IMG/VR virus record: IMGVR_UViG_3300036398_002960
Span: 1 to 33,257 of that record
DNA from: a virus
Direction: 5' to 3' (one strand)
Length of the DNA stretch: 33,257 nt
Shown here: positions 6,381 to 14,109 of the stretch, piece after piece
Numbering within the stretch: the first letter of the stretch is position 1
Layout of the letters: each line of letters opens with the position of its first letter
Translations under genes and position numbers: made by a program
The notes under the pieces: model-generated
The model's database searches: none
What the model saw: only the letters and a program-made list of their open reading frames with translations
What the model was told of the DNA's origin: nothing

Positions 6381-7373
6381 ATGCAAAATGAGTCCATTCA
6401 GACACTCTTGGTCGAGAAAACCCTCGACCACGCCCGATTCTTGATCTCGTGCGCCGAACCCGTCAAGGCCCATAAGGTGCTCGCGGAATTGGCTCCGGTC
6501 TCAGTGCTGCATCACCCCCGTGTAGTGGCCATGCGGACTTCGCTGGAGAAGCAGATTGACCAGTGGTTCTCCGATGAAGCCTACGTCCGGCGATACACCA
6601 CCTACGACAACGGCGGTGTGCCGAATCAACCATTTTCCGACGTCAACTTGCGGCACTTGTTCCGTGCCTATGCCACCGTAGCGATTGCGCGACAGCAGCA
6701 ACCCAAGCGGTACCTCTCGGTCGGTGGCGGCGAAGGCACCGTTCCGCTCATGGTCATGGAGGGCTGTCAAAAAACCGAGGTAGTCCTCTCGGAGTTGCTC
6801 GGTGTCGGTGGCGACGTCTTCAAGGCGTTATCCGACAAGTTCCCCGGTCGAGTCGACGTCACGGGACGGTACGATCTTGCTTGGCCCGCCTCGAAAACAG
6901 CGGCTCTCGGCTTCGACTTCATCGAGTGTCTTGAAGTGGTCGAGCACGTCACCGACGATCAGGTGTTCCTGACAAACCTGCGCGAAGCAGCTACCGATGA
7001 CGCGACGTTGTGTCTCAGCACACCCAACTCAACGGATTGGATCGAGTCCAAGTTGGTGGAGACCTTCAGCGACGATAATTGGTACCATCACGTCCGGGCC
7101 TACTCCCCGCGATCGTTGGCGGCGGTGCTGCTCCGGGCAGGTTGGTTGCCGACCATCTTCTACGTTGACAAGACCCTTTATGTCTTGGCAAAGCCACTGA
7201 CGCAGAAGCAGACCATCGACCTTACCGAGACCCCATTCACGCAGGAGACTACTTGGGACAAGGTTCCGTCCGACGAAGCCCTCGGAAAAGTATGTCCGGC
7301 ACAGGTCGTGACGAACGTTGCATCTCGCGAAGTCGTCGTGGTCTGTATCGACGGGACTTTGTTGGTTCCGTAG
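6381..7373 (+). CDS. SAM-dependent methyltransferase with N-terminal helical domain (first of a pair)
   Basis: A 330-residue class I methyltransferase. The SAM-binding motif I is YLSVGGGEGTVP near residue 110, and a later motif is FDFIECLEVVEHVTDD near 177, followed by LSTPNS. This is the layout of the Methyltransf_23/UbiG-like group, which act on small molecules, sugars or lipids rather than on DNA. The first 60 residues form a helical region (ARFLISCAEPVKAHKVLAEL, then HHPRVVAMR) that has a counterpart in the methyltransferase at 8261. The ATG has an AAAGGA site. The substrate is unknown; a sugar or glycan is possible given the glycosyltransferases elsewhere in the window. Confidence 0.8.
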   Translation: MQNESIQTLLVEKTLDHARFLISCAEPVKAHKVLAELAPVSVLHHPRVVAMRTSLEKQIDQWFSDEAYVRRYTTYDNGGVPNQPFSDVNLRHLFRAYATVAIARQQQPKRYLSVGGGEGTVPLMVMEGCQKTEVVLSELLGVGGDVFKALSDKFPGRVDVTGRYDLAWPASKTAALGFDFIECLEVVEHVTDDQVFLTNLREAATDDATLCLSTPNSTDWIESKLVETFSDDNWYHHVRAYSPRSLAAVLLRAGWLPTIFYVDKTLYVLAKPLTQKQTIDLTETPFTQETTWDKVPSDEALGKVCPAQVVTNVASREVVVVCIDGTLLVP

Positions 7374-7537
7374 CCGCCGCCAAAATTGCTTGTGGGTATC
7401 CGGTCTCGATTGTAGACCGGTACTCGTGGCGCACCGTGAGTGATGCGGTAAAAGACATGCCTGCTTTCGCCCGAAAGGTCGTGCTAAGACTGGCTGCCGC
7501 TATCGCGAAAGACTTCAAGGAGTACGAATGTCCGTAA
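7292..7537 (+). CDS. Possible small protein between the methyltransferase and phosphoesterase
   Basis: An 81-residue frame. Its C-terminal half, from about 7374 (VAAAKIACGYPVSIVDRYSW and onward to AAAIAKDFKEYECP), looks coding and fills an otherwise empty 150 bases. The N-terminal part overlaps the methyltransferase out of frame and is Arg/Ser-rich, so the true start is unclear; ATG 7292 has only a weak site. It could be a small gene with a later non-ATG start or the remnant of one. Its stop overlaps the next gene, whose ribosome site AAGGAG lies inside it. Confidence 0.35.
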   Translation: MSGTGRDERCISRSRRGLYRRDFVGSVAAAKIACGYPVSIVDRYSWRTVSDAVKDMPAFARKVVLRLAAAIAKDFKEYECP

Positions 7538-8268
7538 AGACTGTTGACGTGATCTCAGACATTCACGTTCCGAGTGAGTGCCGGCCCAGCATCGTGGCGT
7601 GGCTCAACTTTACATCAGATAACCCCCCAGACGAACTGGTACTGAACGGAGATATTCTCGACCTCCAGTCGTGCTCATCACATGGTGATGCTCTCAGCGA
7701 AGACTTGCTCCATGACGAAGTCGAGGCGGGTAACCGCTTTCTTGACCTCGTGCAGGATGCTATCGGCCCGAAGTGCAAGATTCACTACAACGAAGGGAAT
7801 CATGAGTTCCGTTTGACGCGCTACCTCAAGGGCAAGGCTCCGAACCTGCGCAAGATGCTGACCTTGCCGTCGTTGTTGCGTCTGCGGGAACGAGGTATTT
7901 CGTGGTTACCTTACGGGCAGGTTCACTTCGTGTCTGACAAGTTGGGCGTCACGCATGGTACCAAGTGCGGCATCAATTATGCGCGGGATACTCTGATCAA
8001 GTACGGCATGTCGTTGGTGGTGGGGCACTCACACCGGCCACAGATTCACACGATGGGTGTTGCAGGAGTCGACGCCGACGCCATTCGGGGGGTCTTCGGA
8101 CTCGGGTGCATGGTTCCGGTCGACCACGTCGAATACCTCCACGGTCCGTCTGGTTGGTCTAACGGATTCGGGCGGTTCTATATCCTCCCGGATGGGACTT
8201 TCACCCCTTACGTCATCAACTTTACGAAGCAGCGTTTCGCTTGGAACGGGAAGGTGTACGGTGTCTGA
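7528..8268 (+). CDS. Calcineurin-like metallophosphoesterase
   Basis: A 246-residue enzyme with the full metal-binding signature: SDIH (residues 10-13), NGDILD near 40, YNEGNHEF near 87-94 and VGHSH near 165-169. The family hydrolyses phosphomonoesters or diesters, in some members including nucleic acids and nucleotides. ATG 7528 has AAGGAG five bases upstream. It lies between two related methyltransferases, and its stop overlaps the start of the second, so the three probably form a unit. A second, shorter phosphoesterase is encoded at 27883-28494 next to glycosyltransferases, but the two are not close in sequence. Substrate unknown. Confidence 0.85.
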   Translation: MSVKTVDVISDIHVPSECRPSIVAWLNFTSDNPPDELVLNGDILDLQSCSSHGDALSEDLLHDEVEAGNRFLDLVQDAIGPKCKIHYNEGNHEFRLTRYLKGKAPNLRKMLTLPSLLRLRERGISWLPYGQVHFVSDKLGVTHGTKCGINYARDTLIKYGMSLVVGHSHRPQIHTMGVAGVDADAIRGVFGLGCMVPVDHVEYLHGPSGWSNGFGRFYILPDGTFTPYVINFTKQRFAWNGKVYGV

Positions 8269-9166
8269 CGTACCAAACAAAGAGCAAATTCTCGGTTTTT
8301 TTCGCGGTCTGGAGGCCATGAAAGACAAAAACCTCGCTCCTGCGGGGGCCTACGGTACACCAAATGTCGCTCGTGCTGTTTACGTGGCACGATACCGTAG
8401 GGCAGTTATGAACTATGTGGAAGAACTTCTCTATGCAGGGGAACCAATCAAGGCCCTTGAGGTGCTGCAAAACCCCCCAGCATTGTTGGCGCACGACAAA
8501 TACATCATCGAGACCCAAAAGAAACTGGCGGCGCAGCTTGCCCATGCCTTCTCCTTTGAGGCTTTCACGAAGCTATACTCTGGATTCCACACAACTGCCC
8601 CGGGCGGCAAACCACTCACCGACGCCAATCTGTTGAATATGGATCGGTACTACCATCTGGCCGTGTGTCTGAGCAATGTGAAAAACACTTCCGTGCTCAA
8701 CGTCGGTGCTGGCGACGGAATCATTGACTTGGCCATGCTTCACGTTGCGCAGGATATACAGCGTTGGTGTATCGCGGACTTCGAACCGAATTGTTCGGCT
8801 GTGGTTGAGGCCCTCAAGGAACATACTATCGGCAAAGAGATTACAGGACACCCGGTAGCGGAACATCTATTCGACTGGCCATCAGGCCCTTTTGACGTCG
8901 TCATCGCAAGCGAGGTCATCGAGCACGTCCCTGACCAGACAGCTCTGCTGAAAGCAGCACACACCCGGCTCAACCCGGGCGGACATATCATTCTCACCAC
9001 ACCAGACGCGGCTTTTTGGGTCGCTACTCCAACCGAGTATTACCACCATCTAACCGCGAGCACCTCTCGGGGTTTGTCCGACGCTGTTGAGCAGGCCGGT
9101 TTCGTTGTGAAATACTGCGAAGTCAGTCAAGAACAACACACCGTCATTTTGGGGCAAAAGAAATGA
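8261..9166 (+). CDS. SAM-dependent methyltransferase with N-terminal helical domain (second of a pair)
   Basis: A 301-residue class I methyltransferase starting at GTG 8261, which overlaps the phosphoesterase stop by eight bases and has GGAAGG upstream. Motif I is VLNVGAGDGIIDL near residue 145, then WCIADFEPN, and FDVVIASEVIEHVPD, followed by LTTPDA, as in the 6381 gene. The N-terminal domain also matches: VEELLYAGEPIKALEVLQNP here against FLISCAEPVKAHKVLAELAP there. The pair therefore probably arose by duplication and kept a shared helical module. The longer open frame beginning at 8057 is a shadow of the phosphoesterase. Substrate unknown. Confidence 0.8.
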   Translation: MSDVPNKEQILGFFRGLEAMKDKNLAPAGAYGTPNVARAVYVARYRRAVMNYVEELLYAGEPIKALEVLQNPPALLAHDKYIIETQKKLAAQLAHAFSFEAFTKLYSGFHTTAPGGKPLTDANLLNMDRYYHLAVCLSNVKNTSVLNVGAGDGIIDLAMLHVAQDIQRWCIADFEPNCSAVVEALKEHTIGKEITGHPVAEHLFDWPSGPFDVVIASEVIEHVPDQTALLKAAHTRLNPGGHIILTTPDAAFWVATPTEYYHHLTASTSRGLSDAVEQAGFVVKYCEVSQEQHTVILGQKK

Positions 9167-10014
9167 TCGCAACAATCATCCTTGATTCAGAACATTTCAA
9201 CGGAGGTCGGTTGACCACGATGGAACTCAAGATTCCGACTTGTGTGCTGGCCCAATTCAACACCCACCGGATGTTCTCGCGCAATGCTGCGTCGATGCGA
9301 GCCATCCCAACCAAGCGTGTCATTCAGGCCACGCTGTCCGACCCCTACGAGCCTGAGTGGCTGTCCAACAAGCCGGGGATGCAAGGCGGCGAGCCGATCA
9401 AGCACCCGCGCCTCGCTCGGTTCCTTTGGCGGGCTGCTCTGCGGGTCGCCGCAGTATTCGTGGCTACGTTGGCGCGACTCGGGCTACATAAGCAAGTTGT
9501 CAACCGGCTCCTGAGTCCGTGGTCGTACACCAAAGTGCTGACGACAGGTACGGATGAGGCTTGGGCCAATTTTCTGGCTCTGCGGGCAGAACCACACGCT
9601 GATCCGGCGTTGCAGTACGTTGCACGAGCGGCTGCGTTCGCTTTGGCAAACTCAAAGCCGCAAAAACTGGCACTTGGCGAGTGGCATCTGCCTTATTGGG
9701 GCGCGACCTCGCCCCGAGGCGCGGAACACCCCAAACAGGGCATCTTTCAGTCGGTAGCCCGGTGTGCTCGGGTGTCGTACAAGACCTTGGGCGACACGGA
9801 CACATTCAGCGACTTGGCGAAGGATCGGGATCTCTACGGAAAGCTGCTGGAAAGCGACCCAAAACACGCTTCTCCTGCCGAGCATCAGGTCTGCGCTGTT
9901 TTGTCCACAGATCAGGGCGGAAACCTTGGAGCGGGCTGGATGCAGTACCGCAAAACGCTCGTGGGCGAGGCCAAGGCGGATCTGGCGGCGGAATTATCAC
10001 GCCTTGGCTATTGA
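9163..10014 (+). CDS. thyX: Flavin-dependent thymidylate synthase (ThyX)
   Basis: A 283-residue protein with the ThyX signature region THRMFSRNAASMRAIPTKR (residues 34-52), corresponding to the RHR...S...R motif that binds flavin and dUMP, and a C-terminal GWMQYRKTLVGEA. ThyX makes dTMP from dUMP using FAD, NADPH and methylene-tetrahydrofolate, supplying thymidine for phage DNA. It is somewhat longer than common bacterial ThyX, with a central basic segment near residues 75-115. The ATG overlaps the previous stop (ATGA). With the ribonucleotide reductase 400 bases downstream it forms the nucleotide-supply block. Confidence 0.85.
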   Translation: MIATIILDSEHFNGGRLTTMELKIPTCVLAQFNTHRMFSRNAASMRAIPTKRVIQATLSDPYEPEWLSNKPGMQGGEPIKHPRLARFLWRAALRVAAVFVATLARLGLHKQVVNRLLSPWSYTKVLTTGTDEAWANFLALRAEPHADPALQYVARAAAFALANSKPQKLALGEWHLPYWGATSPRGAEHPKQGIFQSVARCARVSYKTLGDTDTFSDLAKDRDLYGKLLESDPKHASPAEHQVCAVLSTDQGGNLGAGWMQYRKTLVGEAKADLAAELSRLGY

Positions 10015-10038
10015 CGCCCGGTTCTAGATGGCTAGATT
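10011..10038 (+). promoter_or_regulatory. Promoter overlapping the thyX stop (TTGACG, 16 nt, TAGATT)
   Basis: TTGACG at 10011-10016 includes the thyX stop codon and TAGATT is at 10033-10038. The predicted transcript starts near 10045 with a short leader containing AGGAG before the ATG at 10059. The design matches the promoter at the end of the polymerase gene. Confidence 0.65.
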
Positions 10039-10058
10039 GCTTTCAACAGGAGACGCAA

Positions 10059-10295
10059 ATGGAAATCATCGTCGGTACCGCCCTCGGCAGTTTCTTTGGC
10101 ACTACTTTCGGTCTGATCTGTGTGGGTCTTGTGGTGAACGCAGCACAGCAAAAGCGTGAACAGGCTTCACTGGCGGCCCTGAACGACCGGCTTGATTTCG
10201 TGAGCAAGAATTTGACCGATCGAGTCAACGAAGCACTGGCAGCCGAAGCACTTCAGGCGATGTCTGACATTCCGCAGCCCAAAGCCTCCGCCTAG
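10059..10295 (+). CDS. Small membrane protein with a cytoplasmic coiled coil
   Basis: A 78-residue protein. Residues 3-28 form one hydrophobic segment (VGTALGSFFGTTFGLICVGL), then comes a charged helix (QQKREQASLAALNDRLDFVS and beyond). The ATG was chosen because it follows the AGGAG of the short leader from the 10011 promoter; the longer frame from 9681 is a shadow of thyX. It forms a one-gene unit bounded by that promoter and the terminator at 10319. No family is recognised. A single-span membrane protein with a helical cytoplasmic tail could be an anchor or an exclusion factor, but nothing shows which. Confidence 0.6.
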   Translation: MEIIVGTALGSFFGTTFGLICVGLVVNAAQQKREQASLAALNDRLDFVSKNLTDRVNEALAAEALQAMSDIPQPKASA

Positions 10296-10318
10296 CCTTT
10301 TTTGACCGGAACACATAG

Positions 10319-10347
10319 TACCGGGTCGATTCGGCCCGGTATTTTTA
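10319..10347 (+). terminator. Rho-independent terminator
   Basis: A stem of 10 pairs (10319-10328 with 10332-10341, one of them T-G) around the loop ATT is followed by TTTTTA. It closes the 10059 unit, 8 bases before the next -10 element. Confidence 0.75.
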
Positions 10348-10354
10348 TCGGTGG

Positions 10355-10360
10355 TAGACT
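10355..10360 (+). promoter_or_regulatory. -10 element TAGACT for the ribonucleotide reductase gene
   Basis: TAGACT lies just after the terminator T-tract. Transcription would start near 10367 and give a 26-nt leader with GAGGGA before ATG 10393. No good -35 was found; that position falls within the terminator hairpin. Confidence 0.45.
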
Positions 10361-10392
10361 CAAAAGTCCCACCTGAATCCAGAGGGACCCCC

Positions 10393-13347
10393 ATGTCGTT
10401 CGATCCTCGTCAAGACCTCGCCAATTTCGTCTTCCTCAAGAACTACGCCCGATTCCGACCGGATCTTCAGCGCAGGGAGACGTGGAATGAAGCCTCAAAG
10501 CGCGTAATGGACATGCACCGTACCAAGTACGGAGTGTCTTTGGCCGACACCGTCTACGATGAGGTCGAGGCAGCACTCAAGAACAAGTTGATTCTGCCTT
10601 CGATGCGGTCGTTCCAATTCGGAGGTGATGCCATTCTGCGTAAGAATATGCGCATTTTCAACTGCTTTACCGCCGAGCAGACCTTCGTTGCGCGGGGCGG
10701 CGTCCGCAGTTTCAACGACTGTTCTGATGGAGACGTTGTCGAGGTGTTGACGCACACAGGAGCGTGGCGTCGTGCTGTGGTCCGCAACTACGGCCAACGA
10801 GAGGTCAACAAGATCACCATCACACGCGGACGTAACCGACACACGGTAGTCGCAACCAGCAACCACCGTTGGCTGCTCTCTAACGGCACTGAAACCACGA
10901 CGCTCAACGTCGGTGATTCCCTGTTGTCTGCCCCCTCCTTCTTCACTGAATTCGCTTTCGACGACGCACCTGTCGACGAGCAGGTGGCGTGGGCTTATGG
11001 CATGGTGTATGGCGACGGTACACGGGTAAAAGACAACCAGCGGGTGGCGTGGGCTTATGGCATGGTGTATGGCGACGGTACACGGGTAAAAGACAACCAG
11101 CGTATTCGTGGATCTATGATCCGTCTTTGCGGCAACGATAAGCGTTTCGTTGACCGTTTCCTTTCGTTGGGCTTTAGTGCCTCTTGGCCGAAGTCATGTG
11201 GCGGCGATCCTATCGTCTACACGGGTTCCTATCAAAAGACACCCATCAGCCTCGACGAAGAACCACGCCTGATCCGCGCCTTTGTGCGGGGATATCTGGA
11301 TGCCGATGGGGCCAAGCGCCCCTCTGGAGAGGAACGCAACCCCTTCCAGTCTATTCAAGTCACCGGTAAAGAGCAGATTGCTTGGGCACGTCGCGCTCTA
11401 CCTCTGGCCGGTGTCTACATTATAAGCGAAGACTCACCCCCTATGGAGACCAACTTCGGCCCCCGTAGCGACGACACCGTGCGGTTCATTATCAGCACTT
11501 ACCCGTCAGGGGCCACCAAGGCTCGGTTCTTGGTCAGCAACATTGAACCGGCAGGAACGGCACAGACGTGGTGTCTTGAAGTTGAGGAGGACGCCTCTTT
11601 TGTCCTCCCCTTTGGGGTGGCGACGGGCAACTGTAGTTACTCATTTTTCGATCGCCCTCGTTTCCTCGCCGAAGCCGTGTGGTTGTTGCTGTGCGGTACA
11701 GGCGTCGGTTTCTCGGTGCAGAAGCATCACGTCGCGAAGTTGCCTCAAATCTCTCCGCCCGGGGCTCGGGTCAACACCCACTACGTCGAAGACTCCATCG
11801 AGGGTTGGGCTGATGCCTTCAAGGTGCTTTTTGAGTCCTACTTCGGGTACGAGGCCACCCAAGGCATTGATTGTGGCATCCGGTTCGACTACTCTCGGGT
11901 CCGACCCGAGGGGGCTCCGCTCTCATCATCGTCGGCAAAGGCTCCCGGTCCCAAGCCGTTGCGCGATTCGCTTGAAGCCGTTCGTCAATTGCTGGATCGC
12001 GTCGTTGCTAATGGCGGAGTGATCCGCCCCATCGACGCATACGACATGGTGATGCATTCGGCCATGTGTGTTCGTGCCGGAGGGGTGCGACGTTCGGCGA
12101 CGATTGCGTTGTTCTCCCCTGACGACGAAGATATGATGCTTGCCAAGACGGGCAACTGGTTTGCTGACAACCCGCAGCGGCGTCTCAGCAACAATTCGGC
12201 CCTGTTGGTTCGGGCTACGGCTTCCGAGGACGAGTTCTTCCGGCTTCTGGATGCGACTCAGAACTTCGGTGAGCCCGGATTCTTCTTCTCCAATTCGACC
12301 GAACACGGGACTAATCCCTGCGCGGAGATTGGACTCGCCCCCGTCGACGAACGCACTGGTGAGACAGGTTGGGCAATGTGCAACCTGACTTCGGTCAACG
12401 TGGCTGCGTGTCCCGATACGGAGACGTTTTACCACGCTTGCAATATGGCGTCGGTGCTGGGCACGTTGCAGGCTGGATACACCAACCCGGACTACCTTGG
12501 CGAGACGTCCCGGTATATCCTTGAACGGGATTCTTTGCTCGGGGTTTCATTGACCGGCATGGCAGACAATCCCGCTATCGCGTTCAACGAGACGTGCTTG
12601 GCTTTCGGGGCAAAGCTGGTCGGCACGACCAATCGAGCCATCTCCGCAGCCATTGGCATTCGTCACGCGGCGCGACTGACCACGGTGAAGCCCGAAGGCA
12701 CAGGGTCGTTGGCTCTCGGTGTCGGTAACGGCGTCCACCCGCATCATTCACGCCGCTACCTGCGCCACGTTGAGGGAGGTAAATTGACTGACCCATTGGT
12801 GGCGTTTATGGCAAAGTATTGTCCTGAAGCGGTGGTGCCCTCGGCCTATTCACAGGGTGAATACAAACTCGTGTTCCCCATCGACCTCGGTGAAGCGCCG
12901 CAGTGGTACAAGGCAGAAACCTCGGCACTCGACCACCTCGCCAAGGTCAAGCTGGTGTACGAGGCTTGGGTCAAGCCCGGAACCGACCGAGGCGACCTGA
13001 CACACAACGTCAGCAACACAATCGTCGTTCGCCCTGCCGAATGGAAAGCCGTGGGCGACTTCGTCTGGGCAAATCGGCAGTCGTTCGGTGGTGTTGCCAT
13101 GCTCGGGTCATCCGGCGATCTGGATTATCCACAGGCTCCGTTCGTAGAGGTGTTGTCCGAGGAAGAAATTCGTCTCAAGTATCCTGACGACGTCATTCGC
13201 GCCACGAAGGCTTTGCTGGTGCTGGAACAATACCGGCAACTTCGATTGAAGTGGACGGCTCTGCCTTGGGGCGACCTGCGGGAGGACACAGACGCTGCGG
13301 GCGGCGTCGAAGTCGTGGCCTGCGCGGGCGGGGCCTGTTCGTTCTAA
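10393..13347 (+). CDS. nrdJ: Class II (B12-dependent) ribonucleotide reductase containing an intein
   Basis: A 984-residue precursor; removing the intein (residues 91-413) leaves about 661 residues, a normal size for the monomeric adenosylcobalamin-dependent reductase. Family marks are LPSMRSFQFGG before the intein, then NCSYSFF, GTGVGFSVQKHH, SNNSALLV, the active-site NPCAEIGLAP, and a C-terminal Cys pair in VVACAGGACSF used for reduction. It converts ribonucleotides to deoxyribonucleotides for phage replication and does not need oxygen. The intein sits immediately before the Cys of NCSYSFF, probably a redox-active cysteine, the kind of conserved site inteins favour. ATG 10393 follows GAGGGA; the frame is open further upstream but runs into the promoter. 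Confidence 0.9.
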   Translation: MSFDPRQDLANFVFLKNYARFRPDLQRRETWNEASKRVMDMHRTKYGVSLADTVYDEVEAALKNKLILPSMRSFQFGGDAILRKNMRIFNCFTAEQTFVARGGVRSFNDCSDGDVVEVLTHTGAWRRAVVRNYGQREVNKITITRGRNRHTVVATSNHRWLLSNGTETTTLNVGDSLLSAPSFFTEFAFDDAPVDEQVAWAYGMVYGDGTRVKDNQRVAWAYGMVYGDGTRVKDNQRIRGSMIRLCGNDKRFVDRFLSLGFSASWPKSCGGDPIVYTGSYQKTPISLDEEPRLIRAFVRGYLDADGAKRPSGEERNPFQSIQVTGKEQIAWARRALPLAGVYIISEDSPPMETNFGPRSDDTVRFIISTYPSGATKARFLVSNIEPAGTAQTWCLEVEEDASFVLPFGVATGNCSYSFFDRPRFLAEAVWLLLCGTGVGFSVQKHHVAKLPQISPPGARVNTHYVEDSIEGWADAFKVLFESYFGYEATQGIDCGIRFDYSRVRPEGAPLSSSSAKAPGPKPLRDSLEAVRQLLDRVVANGGVIRPIDAYDMVMHSAMCVRAGGVRRSATIALFSPDDEDMMLAKTGNWFADNPQRRLSNNSALLVRATASEDEFFRLLDATQNFGEPGFFFSNSTEHGTNPCAEIGLAPVDERTGETGWAMCNLTSVNVAACPDTETFYHACNMASVLGTLQAGYTNPDYLGETSRYILERDSLLGVSLTGMADNPAIAFNETCLAFGAKLVGTTNRAISAAIGIRHAARLTTVKPEGTGSLALGVGNGVHPHHSRRYLRHVEGGKLTDPLVAFMAKYCPEAVVPSAYSQGEYKLVFPIDLGEAPQWYKAETSALDHLAKVKLVYEAWVKPGTDRGDLTHNVSNTIVVRPAEWKAVGDFVWANRQSFGGVAMLGSSGDLDYPQAPFVEVLSEEEIRLKYPDDVIRATKALLVLEQYRQLRLKWTALPWGDLREDTDAAGGVEVVACAGGACSF
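10663..11631 (+). other. Intein with LAGLIDADG endonuclease region
   Basis: The 323-residue insert begins with Cys (CFTAEQTFVARGGVRSFNDC) and ends VATGN before the extein Cys at 11632. Splicing blocks are visible: block A at the start, block B as VVATSNHRWLL (TxxH), block F as WCLEVEEDASFVLPFG and block G as TGN followed by C. The penultimate residue is Gly instead of the usual His. The endonuclease region has motifs AYGMVYGDGTRV and FVRGYLDADGAKRP. The first of these is duplicated by an exact 60-bp repeat. Confidence 0.9.
10983..11102 (+). repeat. Exact 60-bp tandem duplication inside the intein endonuclease
   Basis: Bases 10983-11042 are repeated without a mismatch at 11043-11102. The unit encodes 20 residues (VAWAYGMVYGDGTRVKDNQR) and contains the first LAGLIDADG-type motif, so the protein carries that motif twice in a row followed by the second motif. 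The frame is kept. Confidence 0.97.
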
Positions 13348-13370
13348 CTCCCCGGATCTGACTAGACCCC

Positions 13371-13399
13371 TAGACGCCCCCCGCAAGGGGGGCTATCTT
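13371..13399 (+). promoter_or_regulatory. Promoter wrapped around a terminator; leaderless start at 13406
   Basis: TAGACG at 13371-13376 and TATCTT at 13394-13399 are 17 nt apart, and the ATG at 13406 begins 6 nt after the -10. The spacer is the hairpin of the terminator at 13376-13401. This copies the arrangement at 920-955 base for base in layout. Confidence 0.55.
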
Positions 13400-13401
13400 T
13401 T
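13376..13401 (+). terminator. Rho-independent terminator with GCAA tetraloop
   Basis: Six C and six G plus a G-C pair form a 7-bp stem (13376-13382 with 13387-13393) around GCAA, followed by TATCTTTT. It ends the ribonucleotide reductase transcript 28 bases after the stop codon. Confidence 0.75.
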
Positions 13402-13405
13402 GGGC

Positions 13406-14095
13406 ATGAGATACGAAAACGGCATTCTTCACGCAGACACGGCTGAATTGGTTGGCTTGATTCGCACAGCACAGGAAATCATCGAAGACCTCGATGGGGT
13501 TGTGATACCCAGTGACGTGGAATTGGTTCTGGACCAAACAGAACGCAGCCCCGTTCGCGTCGCAGCCTTTCGGTTGACCAACTGTATCGGAGCGTATAAT
13601 TCCGGCAACACGTTCGATGGCCTTGAACCTCGCTGGGCTTGGAAGGATGCCCAAGGGGTATGGCATCGCGAAACCCGTGCGGGTGCGCTCGTCGCAGGGA
13701 TGACTCGAAATGAGGGCCTCGTTCGCCGTTGGATCGCCGACGCTCCAGTGGTGGCAGAGCAGCCGACGAACCCCGTCGCCCTAGACGAGGGGCCTACGCC
13801 ACTCCAAAGGGCTCGCTTGGTCGGTCGCTCGGAGCGCAGTCCTCGGGCCTACACCAACGTACCTGAGTCGGTACAGGGCAGCATCACACGGCTTTGCGAG
13901 CAGTTCGTAACCGAGGGACCTGTTCCGGGGTTTGTTGTTCCGGGGCATGCATCGCTCGTGCCCAATCGTGACTATCGTATCGCAGTACGTCGCGGACGGA
14001 CTTGGTTCTGGGTATGCCTTCGGGCGGGTGCTGCCCCGATCTCAGAAGGTCGGTCTGGTCGGCGAGCAGCGATCCGTTGGGTCGACGCTGGATGA
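13406..14095 (+). CDS. Hypothetical protein, probably leaderless
   Basis: A 229-residue protein beginning MRYENGILHADTAELVGLIR. The ATG at 13406 has no ribosome site but lies 6 nt after a -10 hexamer. The first 90 residues are acidic and helical; the middle is Pro-rich (PVVAEQPTNPVALDEGPTP) and looks like a linker; the end is basic with strands (RDYRIAVRRGRTWFWVCLR). A two-domain protein is suggested, but I recognise neither part. Its stop is 14 bases before the leaderless start of the small terminase gene. Confidence 0.6.
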   Translation: MRYENGILHADTAELVGLIRTAQEIIEDLDGVVIPSDVELVLDQTERSPVRVAAFRLTNCIGAYNSGNTFDGLEPRWAWKDAQGVWHRETRAGALVAGMTRNEGLVRRWIADAPVVAEQPTNPVALDEGPTPLQRARLVGRSERSPRAYTNVPESVQGSITRLCEQFVTEGPVPGFVVPGHASLVPNRDYRIAVRRGRTWFWVCLRAGAAPISEGRSGRRAAIRWVDAG

Positions 14096-14097
14096 GA

Positions 14098-14103
14098 TAG
14101 ACT
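14098..14103 (+). promoter_or_regulatory. -10 element TAGACT, leaderless start of the terS gene
   Basis: TAGACT is followed by exactly 6 nt (CTAGGG) and then the GTG at 14110. No strong -35 is visible (TTGGGT with a 15-nt spacer is the best). Confidence 0.5.
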
Positions 14104-14109
14104 CTAGGG

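Noticed and set aside
13406-13430. Earlier TTG start at 13400 for the 13406 gene
   Set aside because: The TTG lies before the predicted transcription start and has no ribosome site; ATG 13406 fits the promoter spacing.
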